Shown here: piece after piece, positions 1 to 11,013 of the stretch
How the letters are laid out: each line of letters opens with the position of its first letter
Position numbering within the stretch: the first letter of the stretch is position 1
Assembly: GCF_036898095.1 (NCBI RefSeq)
Contig: NC_090739.1
Location: 69,285,674 to 69,349,673, forward strand
Source: Palaemon carinicauda
Lineage: Eukaryota > Arthropoda > Malacostraca > Decapoda > Palaemonidae
DNA: 64,000 nucleotides
Reading direction: 5' to 3'
Position numbers and translations under genes: made by a program
The notes under the pieces: generated by a model
The model's input: the letters and a program-made list of their open reading frames with translations, nothing else
What the model was told of the DNA's origin: nothing
The model's database searches: none

Positions 1-2518
1 ACTAGATGTAGGCTTGATTCATTCAAGCAGATGACCAAATGGTGGAGCCAAAATCAGGGCAAGTTTTTGTCTTTTTGTAGAAGACTTCCTGAAATATGCA
101 GTCATTCCTTTCCTTTCCACAAAACATCAGAAAAGCAAAGAATTAATTCACTGGTGCTGTCAGGTAGAGTGCAATTTAGGCAGAGGCCAAACATCAAAGT
201 CCTGAAAATACAAACCTTTAGAGAAGGTGAAAGATACGTCAAAAGAACTTGAATTGTCAATGATCTTCTCCAAACAAAAGACTGTTACAGAAAATATTTT
301 TTTAAGCCAGCACAAAGGGTAAGCATTTCCTTTTGTAGACCAGGAAGTCTTACCGGAGGTAGCTGCACTTCTCTTCCAAACATAAAAAGGGGCCCAGCTT
401 TCAACTGCTGAGGAAATTTTTTAGGGATTGGGGGATGAGCCGTATGAGACGTAATAGGCAAAGATAAGTAAAAGTTATGAAGTACATGTAGATATACCTT
501 GGAGTTTGTTTAGGGCCTTATTGAAATTTAGATTAAAAGGAGAATTTGGAAGGTACAGTAGAGCCAAGTAAGAGGAGGCACAGGAGTGGTCATCCATAGT
601 TCAAGTTGTACTTAATGCTTGGGATACAGCTTCTGGGTCTTATTTCAGAGCAAATGAAAAACTAAAGAATTTTCAAATTTCTAAGTCCCAACGGGAATCA
701 GTTTAAGAGATTGGGTTAGAAGTAGGAGGGAAAATTATAGAAACCATAAGTAAACATATAAATGAATGTAAGAATTCTTTCATGAGGAGGTGGAGGAATT
801 TCTTCTGAGGAAAGAAGGGAGGAAAGAGGGGGCAGTCTGAAAGCAGTCTCTAAAGTTGGATTGAACAGGAGAGGCCTCTGTAATAATAGAACTACAACCA
901 CCACCCAATAGGGCAACATGGGGGTGGGGCAACCAACTCAGGTTTAATAGGGGCGAATAAAGGAGTCAAAAGATTCCACCAGCTCTTTGAATTTGAGCTG
1001 ATTACCAAGAGTTTTACGGCTTCCACCATGTAATTGAATCTAGTGTTAGCTGTAGACAGGTTTTGGGAAAAATCAAATGAATGACATGGCACTGATAAAC
1101 TTACTAATAGGGGCACAAACTTTGAACCAGAGAGAAGTAATAAACACTTTAGATATATCACCTACCATTTTCTTTAATTTTACTGCACAGGGGTAACAGG
1201 AAAGGGTGAAAAAGAGGGAACACAAGAAAAGGGAGAAGGAACACAGTAAGTCTGATCAAATGAAAAGTTGAAAGACTGTTTTATGAAAATACAGTATTAT
1301 TTTAGCCCTAACTTTTTATGCTTTATCTTAATCTTTCCTATTGACACATTTAACTCGAGGACATCTCGGGATCAGAGAGCCCCAACATTCCTCACATGCC
1401 CTGGTCTCCAGACTACTTACTATGAGCAGAATCTATAAAGACAGGTGTTACATTGGGCCACACAGTAACTAACTTTAGAGGCATCAGTAAAGGAAAAATT
1501 TGTAATAAAGTACCGGTATAACTATACCTATCCTAAACTAGTATATTAAGGTTAACCAAAACACACTCAACCACCAGTGTCTTTAGCAAAATGATCGTTT
1601 ACTATACCAAAAGAGGTAATTTGAGTTACTGGTAGCCCCGCTGGAACGCGATTTCTTGTAGTGCAATAATTTTTGATAGTGCCCGCAATTTCACCATCCT
1701 TGTGAGCTATGGGTGAAGGGGGAGGGGGTTTGAGGGAGCCTGTAGGTCTTGGAGGAAAAATAACTGGAGATGCCCGGATTACGTGAAGCCAGGCTTACCA
1801 GTTAAAATGTCAGTTCTCGATTCGCAAGTTAATCTACGACAGTGAACTGCAGCTTGGAGTCAGTTCTATTCAGCCCTTTGTTTGTAGACAGTAACTATTT
1901 TCTTGAGCTTTTTATTAGCAATAGTTCCTTCCTGTGCTGCTTTATTAGAAAAAATGTGTGTTAAACTTGCTCAACTTATTGATGAATCCATTACAAACTC
2001 CTTTGAATACTGAACTACGGTAAAGTCATTACACTTTATAGCCCTCTATGGATTACATTGAACATAGCCTGTCATAATCTCACAATTGTTGTTACTGATT
2101 ATTGCTTAAAGGCAGGCAGCTGTGTGTTATCATGGGTTCAATCAAATATTGTTCTCAAAATTGAAAATTATTAATAAACCGATTCATAAAACGTATAAGA
2201 ATTTTATATGAAAGGTGTTTTAAAAGATAAAAATGTATAAAAGAGATAGTAAATGATAAATAATAAAAGAGATAGTAAATGATAAATAATAACACTAGGT
2301 CCGTAGGTATCCTTTGTTCCAAGACCCTTTTTACCAGTCAATGGCAGAGGTAGAACTGACAGTTTGACTGGTAAGGCTGGCTTCACAGGTTCAGGTAAGA
2401 ACTCTGAGTCAGGTCATCTCCAGTAGTATAAATAATCCTAGCTGTAGGTCTACCTGCTAAGTAATCATCAGCCATTGTCTAGTCCTCCCTGGTCATAGCT
2501 TGGGTGGAGAGAGGACTT
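1..2518. other. Non-coding, AT-rich sequence with no recognised gene
   Basis: I see no supportable coding region on either strand; the open frames here are short and unlike any family I know. This stretch lies 3' of the last SID-1-like exon found on the minus strand, so it may be intron or 3' flank of that gene. I looked on the minus strand for the expected C-terminal exon of a SID-1 protein (an acidic stretch followed by a short basic tail) and did not find it. Confidence 0.5.
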
Positions 2519-2526
2519 GGGTGCTG

Positions 2527-2528
<2 letters not shown>

Positions 2529-2607
<79 letters not shown>
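2529..2607. repeat. (TA)n microsatellite
   Basis: An uninterrupted TA dinucleotide run of about 79 bases. Alternating Tyr-Ile frames read across it are artefacts of the repeat. Confidence 0.97.
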
Positions 2608-2610
<3 letters not shown>

Positions 2611-2954
2611 CAGTCTCTAGGGCACTGTTACTGTCCCTTGCTTCTGCGATTCATGCATGGCCTTTAAGCCTCATAAATAAATGTACAACTAATTTTACAA
2701 TTTTTTGCCACAAAGCTCGCACTTGAAGTATATGCATAGGAATTATTAGGGAAGCTTTACTTAAGTGATAAAAAATTGCAAAAATTAAGAAGTGAAAGTG
2801 CTGTATGAGCAGTATGAAAAAATCTAACGGCATTAAAAAACTACTCAAACCATTACACAGGTAAAATTACAAAATGAATACTGTACTGAACATTGTATTC
2901 ATCAAAAACATATACTGTATAACTTGAGAGCAGTTTAAAAACTGAGAACAGTTA

Positions 2955-3250
2955 ATTGCTTAGCTACTACCCTAGTTGGAAAAACAGAATGCTATAAACC
3001 CAAGGACTCCAACAGGGAAAATAGCCCAGTGAGGAAAGGAAATAGGAACCTACAAGAGAAGTAATTAACAATTAAAATAAAATATTTTAAGAACAGTGAA
3101 AAAGTTAAAATAAATATTTAATATATAATATATAAAACTTAAAGAAAGAGTAAGACAAATAAGATAGAATAATGTGCCCAAGTGTACCTTCAAGCAAGAG
3201 AACTCTACCCCAAGACAGTGAAAGACCATGGTACAGAGACTATCCAAGGG
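2955..3250. repeat. Dispersed repeat R1, copy a (partial)
   Basis: This block starts with the phrase ACCCTAGTTGGAAAA, runs through CTCCAACAGGGAAAATAGCC and on to the segment AGACCATGGTACAGAG. The same ordered blocks recur at 32111-33505, 43098-43545 and 47859-48464, so this is a family. It has no long open frame. I take it for a non-autonomous retroelement or the non-coding tail of one; similar sequence is, in my recollection, frequent in decapod genomes. This copy lacks the distal half seen in copies b to d. Confidence 0.8.
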
Positions 3251-3300
3251 CATACAAGGGGTCTGGATTAGAAGTTTGAACAAAGAGTCTGTTAACATTG

Positions 3301-3480
3301 AGGACTGGTACTTGACCTTTCTCTGTTTGTGATGCTTATCGATTCATTAACTGAAGGAAAGTTTTTATTGTTATATGCCGATGATCTTGTGATTTCAGAA
3401 AAGAATGGAGAAGAATTGTAGAAAAGGGTACAGAAATCCTTTGGTAAATGTGGGTGAAGTTATGCTTATGGTGATTAGAA
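3301..3480 (+). pseudogene. Non-LTR retrotransposon reverse transcriptase relic
   Basis: A short reading frame carries the reverse transcriptase core: a Leu-Leu-Leu-Tyr-Ala-Asp-Asp-Leu-Val box preceded by a PLLF-like stretch (SLFVMLIDSLTEG) and followed by a Glu-Glu-Leu segment, as in LINE polymerases of the RTE/craniofacial-protein-2-like type. The frame then hits several stop codons. Only about 60 residues can be read, so this is a small dead fragment. It abuts R1 copy a. The YADD catalytic box is seen directly; the clade assignment is inferred. Confidence 0.65.
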
Positions 3481-4183
3481 AGCCGAGAGGGGATAGGATA
3501 CAGTATTTATACAATTTACTTTAAAAAAAAAAAAACCAAGATTCAAGATTGGAGACCTAGATTTAAAACATGTACAGAATCTATTTAAAATCTACTTTAA
3601 GCCTGGAATGGGATATGTGTGAGACTGAGAAATGAAGAAACTAGAAGTGTTGGAATAGTACTAATTAGTGATAAGAGCGAGTCTGTATTGACATAGCATA
3701 AGCGAGTTGTAACGATGGGTAAAAAGTGACAAGGCCTTAAGTGGAACCTGCTAGGTCTGGAAGGCTAAGACAAATGCACGGGATTAGATAGGTACAGAGG
3801 ATGAGAGGATAAAAACGAAAGGTTCGGGGAAGCTTAGTTGGTAAAAAATTGTTTGGCCTCAGGGATAGATATGGGATCATGCAATTATTACATAGGTAAA
3901 CTAAATTTGGAGGATAATAGTTAGGTGGCAAAACATACTTCTATTAGGAATAGTTGGATGCAGCATAAAATTATAACCCAGGTTTAGCCGTAGTGAAGGG
4001 TGTTCTCCCCACTCTTTATTGTGAAAACCATGCACTATGGCTCAACCAATGAAGGTCATATTTTTATGGCTTTCAAGTAATAACCAAGAAGAGTAACATA
4101 AAAACTTAAATGTAAGCAAGTTATCAGTGGTATTATACATACTAAGGTGCTCTTTAATCATTAAAAGATCCAAATATACTCAC

Positions 4184-4297
4184 TATAAAAAAAGTGTAGA
4201 GGGCTAGTGACGAAAAAAGGTGCCATACATCATGAGTATCGAATACTCCAAAAAATGCACATGATGAATTTAAGGATCGAGAGTCAGCTGCAGATGC
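4184..4297 (-). CDS. SID-1-like dsRNA channel, penultimate coding exon
   Basis: On the minus strand a pyrimidine-rich tract and CAG precede this 114-nt exon, and a GTGAGT donor follows it. It encodes 38 residues in phase 0, continuing the frame of the exon at 47128-47015. It includes ADSRSLNSSC and then DTHDVWHLFSSLALY. The latter matches the HDxWHxxSS segment near the C-terminus of SIDT proteins, whose two histidines belong to the conserved metal-binding set of this membrane family (CREST superfamily). SID-1 proteins take up or export dsRNA and support systemic RNAi. If the donor were not used, the frame would run only nine more residues to a stop. The expected final exon was not found between 1 and 4183 and may lie outside the window. 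Confidence 0.85.
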
Positions 4298-5959
4298 CTG
4301 AAATGTTTGAAGAGTTGCATAAATTTCATCGTTTACAGTTAGCAACATAAAATTCCCGCACTAACACCTCAGTCCAGTTTGATATATCATCTACAGCAAT
4401 ATCTAGAAACAGGTTGACCCCAGCTGTTTTTTTTTTTAAGTATAAAAAATGGGCTATTATTATTATTAATAAAAATGAAATAAACTTCTTTACCTTGAAT
4501 AATCATAGATTTCTCTATCCCAAGGTGTGGGAACTAATATAAAAATTTTAATCCTGATTACAGCAAATATATTCCTTGTGATGAGATGTAAACTAAGAGA
4601 TGGGGCCCATTGAATAGGATTATAGGTAAGCAAGTTTTACACTGGTTTCCTATATAAAAATGATGCTGATTCCCCCCTTAAAGCAGTCTTATTGATTGTA
4701 CTTATAGGAACCGAACGCCGTGGTGTTTTGACATAACTTTCAGAAATCAAAAATTGTTTTATGGTTTCTATTTATGAAGAAACATATCGTACATGCTTTC
4801 CAGAAGTTTCAGCCAATTATTTTTAGAAATAATAAAAAATATAGCTGTCTTTAAATGATGACATTATCTTTACTGCGTCGTCTGCAGGACTGAGTTTGAC
4901 AGAATCGTCTTTGCGTGATTATTTTTTTTTTCATTTATCTAGCGATTTTTTTTCACTTACATTTCAAAATCTCATACGTCTGGCAGACATGAATTCTCGT
5001 AGGTCTGGCAGAGATGGAAGGTATTGGTAGAGGGTAGGCGAACGCAACTACAATCTACGAGAAGAGCAGCCAGAGTTTCCAAAGACATGTAGAAGTTACA
5101 TTGCAAGTGTATTTGTTTACTTGCAGTTCGTATATAATTGTTTTTACAGCGTCCTCGTGAACTTTATAGCAAGGGCAATGTTACCTAAGGTCAAAGAATG
5201 AACAAAAAGTAAGCAGAGAGCAACAGCATAGAACCAAAACAGGAGGGAAACATGAAAGAGTACAAAGCTGGAACATACGAACTAAAACTCTGGCAACAAT
5301 GAGAGGCTGCTGGCAACTCATGAAACCCTTACACCAAGTGTATTAGTAAACATAGTGTTTAAATACCTCGTTTAGGGAGCCTTCATGTAGGAATAAACAA
5401 TAAAGTACAAAATAAGGTCATCATAATAATGTTATCTTGATTTTTCCAAGAAAAAAAGCAAAAATTTATAGCAAATTTTTGGGAGCTCATAACTCGAAAG
5501 CATACTTACTTACACTTAGGTACATTTTTCTCATTTATTGTTTGATTTTTGAGGGAAAGACATCATTGAAAAGAAGAATAAATATCCCACAATTTTGTGT
5601 ACCAGAATTTTGATTTCCCTTTTACTCTTTTTTCATGATTATTCTAGCCTTAGGCGAAGAAAATTAAGAAAAAAATTGATAAAAAAAGGAAAATCATAAA
5701 TCTGCCACACAGAATTATTCGATTTATAAAGAAGTTTTGATGGTATTATTTTAAATACAATTGGTGTCATACTAGTTGAGAAAAATGTACCTAAAATTTT
5801 TATAAAAATCATGATTTTTGCTAATAAATCTAAAGGTTTTTTTATCTAATGCCTTGAAATTTTTATATGATGAATGTATTATATATGTCTAAAACATATA
5901 TAGAAATTGTGTATTTTGAATCATTAGAAAAAAAAATGGCGGACAAGGCGGAGGGTCCC
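4298..5959. other. Intronic AT-rich sequence, nothing recognised
   Basis: Part of the large intron of the SID-1-like gene. It has homopolymer A and T runs but no supportable coding region, RNA gene or repeat boundary. Confidence 0.5.
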
Positions 5960-6200
5960 GTAGACAAAATGTTTATTTTGACAATTTGTTTTTTTTTATG
6001 AAATTTTAACCTTTTTCTTGGTCAATTATATTTAGTTGTACAAAATGCATATACAGTATTAGTGTCATAAGATATATTATCATACAAAGTATCAAATGAA
6101 AGCTCTTTTTATACAGATTTCAGATTTGTAAACTGAAATTTGATAGCTAGAGGTATTTAAATGTTATTACCATTTATTTTAAGAAAAAAAAATATTTTTT
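5960..6200 (+). repeat. Dispersed repeat R2, copy a
   Basis: The reverse complement of this block resembles 46232-46480. Shared phrases read on the minus strand are AATACCTCTAGCTATC, then ATCTGAAAT, then ATAAAAAGAGCT, in the same order and spacing. The second copy lies just after a decayed transposon-type gene, so R2 may be the non-coding end of that element; this is inference. Confidence 0.6.
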
Positions 6201-6234
6201 TTTAGAAACTACAATAATGTGATTTAGTAATCAC

Positions 6235-6549
6235 ATCATCATCTCCTCCTACCCCTATTGACGCAAAGGGCTTAGGTTAGATTTTGCCAGTCGTCTCTAT
6301 CTTGAGCTTTTAATTCAATACTTTTCCATTCATCATCTCCTACTTTGCACTTCATAGTCCTCAGCCATGTAGGCCTTGGGCTTCCAACTCTTCTAGTGAT
6401 TTGTGGAGCCAAGCTGAACGTTTGTTGAACTAATCTCTCTTGGGGAGTGCGAAGAGCATGCCCAAACTATCTCCATCTACCCCTCATCATGATCTCATCC
6501 ACATATGGTACTCGAGTAATCTCTTTTATGGTTGAATTTCTAATCCTGT

Positions 6550-6552
<3 letters not shown>
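6235..6552 (-). pseudogene. RTE-like LINE, 3' coding tail
   Basis: Read on the minus strand, a continuous frame contains RWxGHALRTPQERL, then SPRPTWLRTM, and ends with DDWQNLT and a stop. This R-W-x-G-H ... R-P-x-x-T-W pattern is the typical C-terminal tail of LINE polymerases of the RTE/craniofacial-protein-2-like group. It stops at a (GA)n array. An endonuclease relic of the same type lies further along on the same strand (7510-8691), but the reverse transcriptase core between them is missing. They could be one element with an internal deletion or two separate insertions. Confidence 0.65.

Positions 6553-6610
<58 letters not shown>
6553..6610. repeat. (GA)n microsatellite
   Basis: Pure GA dinucleotide run of about 58 bases, bordering the LINE tail. 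Confidence 0.97.
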
Positions 6611-6615
<5 letters not shown>

Positions 6616-6682
6616 TAATAATCAGGATTTATTAATATTGTCTTCGTAAAAATACAAAGAAAAACTTTGAACGGCCTCTGGC
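6611..6682 (+). repeat. Short direct repeat, copy 1 (copy 2 at 7013-7085)
   Basis: The segment beginning ATTCATAATAATCAGGATT and ending in AAAGAAAAACTTTGAA recurs about 400 bases downstream at 7013-7085 with a few substitutions. Between them lies a second GA array, so the two may come from a local duplication or from repeated insertion of the same element. Confidence 0.75.
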
Positions 6683-6811
6683 ATTCCCTCATTTTTACAA
6701 TTTTTTTCTCGTTTTCGGCAAGAAGGTTATCATTTCAAAGAGGAAGAGGCAATTTCAATTTCAACATCTTGCTAACATAAGGAAGAAGAAAATTCGCTCT
6801 TAAGAGTTCAG

Positions 6812-6815
<4 letters not shown>

Positions 6816-6894
<79 letters not shown>
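6816..6894. repeat. (GA)n microsatellite
   Basis: Second pure GA dinucleotide run, about 79 bases. Confidence 0.97.
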
Positions 6895-6896
<2 letters not shown>

Positions 6897-7509
6897 TGTC
6901 TTGCCTGATAGGAGCCAAAAGAAGCAAGATATTGAGCAAAAGGATCTTCATTTATGATTGAATTTTGATAAAAACTTTTTTTCTGTTTCTTAATATAAAA
7001 AAAGGAACATGAAATTCATAATAATCAGGATTCATCAATATTGTCTTTGTAGGAATACAAAGAAAAACTTTGAATGCCTGTATCTCAAAACTATACTTAT
7101 TGACCTTCACTTTCTATCTTCTCCCTTATTTTTAAAGATATAGCATTGAAATTTGATATATAACTTAGAAATACATCATAAAACAATCAAATGTTTCCCT
7201 TTTTATCAATTTTTTTTAAGGTTCATTTTTTTACCATAAAAAAAATTTTATATAGCAGAAAAAGGACTTTTAGAAAAAAAATCCACATTATTGGAGGTCT
7301 ACATCAGGTCTATTTAAGGCAGTAATCCCAGGTCTTAATATTAATTATTAAGGTAGAGATAGAATTTGAAAAACGCTCATTTTCAGGACAATTCACCCTT
7401 CGTTGAAAAATCGAAGGTCAGAGGCAAAATCCTATGCACTTTGGAGATGTCCTAAGTCACCTTATCAAGTGGTATGGTCATAGTCCTGTCTAAAAAACGG
7501 CATTAGCCG

Positions 7510-8691
<1,182 letters not shown>

Positions 8692-8699
8692 ATTTTCTT

Positions 8700-9093
8700 T
8701 AGTATTTATAAACCGGAGATTCTTAGCACTCCACTATGCCCAGGACTGGGGGCCATTGTTTCATCTTCTCTATCCATAACTGACTAAATCCATATTAGAT
8801 TCATTGGTTAGATACAACCAAGGATAGCCAGTTCCTTGTGATGTGCAGTGCCCATCTAACTAAGGCAAGTGACCCCTGCCGGTCCATACTAATTCTAGTA
8901 AGATCAACCGCCAGGCATCAGGAGTAAAAGCCAAAGAGACAGTTTGTCCATTGCCATAAACCCAATCCGCCACCCTGCTGCCAGTGACTTCATCGAGATT
9001 TAGTGGGGCATTTCCTCCACACCCAAAGCTATCATTACTCCATCACATTGCTCATCCACTTAAATGAGTATAACCGTTGGAAAATTTGGATTG
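8700..9093. other. Unrecognised sequence upstream of the LINE endonuclease
   Basis: This stretch is less AT-rich than its surroundings and directly precedes the endonuclease start on the minus strand, so it may be the 5' untranslated region of that LINE. I see no coding motif. Confidence 0.35.
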
Positions 9094-9577
9094 CTAAGAT
9101 ATACTGCCTATTGATAGCCAATGGCACCCTCAATTATGTATAAAAAAACTTTCGTAAAGAATTTGAAATGATGATACTGGCAACTATCTCTGTCTTCACA
9201 TTTCTAATGAGACTAGGTTCTCGGGACAAAGCATTTTGAAACTTCGCTCAATAAAAGACAGTTCATTAAGCATGATTTTAGAGAATTTATGCTATATATT
9301 TCTAAGATATACTGCCTATTGATAGCCAATGGCACCCTCAATTATGTATTAAAAACTTTCGTAAAGAATTTGAAATGATGATATAGTACAGTATACAGCA
9401 AAACTGGTGATACCTGAATACAGTGATTATCATTCGAAAGTCACTAACTGGCAACTATCTCTGTCTTCACATTTCTAATGAGACTAGGTTCTCGGGACAA
9501 AGCATTTTGAAACTTCGCTCAATAAAAGACACAGTTCATTAAGCATGATTTTAGAGAATTTATGCTATATATTTCTC
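9094..9577 (+). repeat. Imperfect tandem duplication of about 210-275 bases
   Basis: A unit beginning CTAAGATATACTGCCTATTG and ending with TTATGCTATATATTTCT occurs at about 9094-9302 and again at 9303-9577. The second copy has about 65 extra bases in the middle (around 9383-9447), or equally the first has lost them. The outer parts are almost identical, so the duplication is recent. Confidence 0.85.
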
Positions 9578-10629
9578 AAAATATCAACTAGATCATCATG
9601 GAAAAATTAACCAAATAATCTTTAATTATGATAAAGATTAAAAAAATAAATGCTCGTCTGACGTTTTAGCCACCAGAGTAATGTATTTAACGAAAAAAAC
9701 GTGTCGATGTAGTTGTGGGCATGGTCTAACCGGACATCAACTGGCAGTCTCATGGTGGCACTCACAAGCAAGCCATATGTCAAATATGGCTAGAGCTACC
9801 CAACAGCTACTGGATAACTGTAACTAGTTAAACTTATTTCATCAGATTCTCTATAAAAACATAAATATAATCAATCATCTTAACATCAACGAAACAACTG
9901 TTTATAGATGGCTAAAGGATACAATAAAGGAGAAAAATTTAAAAGCCATCCTAGGAGGTGAGAGACCCCGCTGCTGCACAACCGCAAAAGAAGACGAAGA
10001 ACTATAACGCCAATAGCATAGGCCTTAGACTCCAAAGCCATCCTATCATTATCATCACCATTATTATCATTATTATAATTTGATACGTTGTTATTGTCTT
10101 TCTGTAGAATCTGCACATACCACGTGTTTTGCTGAATATGTCTGACCTAATTATAGTGTTCCGTTCGTAAAATAAAAGTAAAATAATAGAAAGGTAGAAT
10201 TAATTGTATTTTTAATAGCGAAGATAACTCACCACCTCGCTTATTTATTTACTTACTAATTTTTCCTCAAACTGAAGAAACCCATTGGGAGACTTGAATC
10301 ATATAAGTAGCCATTGACTATAGTATTAAACTATGACTTGTTATAATTTATTGCAAGTTTTAAAGTCACGATCCTAACTAATTTGCTTTAAATACAAAAC
10401 AAAATCAAGCAAAAAATAAGTAATAACTTTGAAATCATATCCCAAATGAATAAATTGTTATCATAAGACTATAGTGCTCTGCTTAAACTGTTCTCCATTT
10501 AGAAGCCCTCTTTCCCAGTTTGAATCCTTCTATCCAGACAGACAGCTAAAATACTAGTCTCACCGACTATCGCGGAGTCACGTTGACAAAGGGATTCGTG
10601 CTACAGTAACATATTTAATTTTTCTTCTG
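9578..10629. other. Intronic AT-rich sequence, nothing recognised
   Basis: Between the tandem duplication and DIRS element A. No convincing coding region, RNA gene or repeat family member. Confidence 0.5.
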
Positions 10630-10668
10630 AAATATCATTTTTAAATATTTAACTTAGCCGGTGAATAT

Positions 10669-10813
10669 ATAATAGCTGCTGCTCCAGCGGCTCGACAGAA
10701 AAACACACAAAAACTCGCGAGCGATCGCTATGAAGGTTGCGGGTGTGCCCACCAGCGCCAACTATCGGCCAGATACCACACATGCATGTAAACAAGCCTC
10801 AATTCTTCTCTGT
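10669..10813 (+). repeat. Left ITR of DIRS element A
   Basis: From GGTGAATATATAATAGCTGC inward to CAATTCTTCTC. It matches the reverse complement of 16995-17138. The outer 38 bases (10631-10668) are specific to the left end and reappear inverted in the ICR. Confidence 0.93.
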
Positions 10814-11013
10814 CGACCTTGACGACAAGACGTATCAATACTCGCTGTATAACCTGGAGTTTTCTCAACATATTTGGTGAAGTACTTCATTTTGGTTTGA
10901 GCTTTCGCAGTGCAGGTGTTTTTCCTCAACTTAAACTCTTGAACTCTTTATTGGACAGATTTAATTGTTGATGACTTGGATTGTTTTTTTGGACTTTCTT
11001 TGACTAATTCAAA

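Noticed and set aside
1..4183. The last exon of the SID-1-like gene
   Set aside because: I looked on the minus strand for the expected acidic segment and short C-terminal tail; candidates such as the frame near 2400 lack the conserved basic residues and suitable splice sites.
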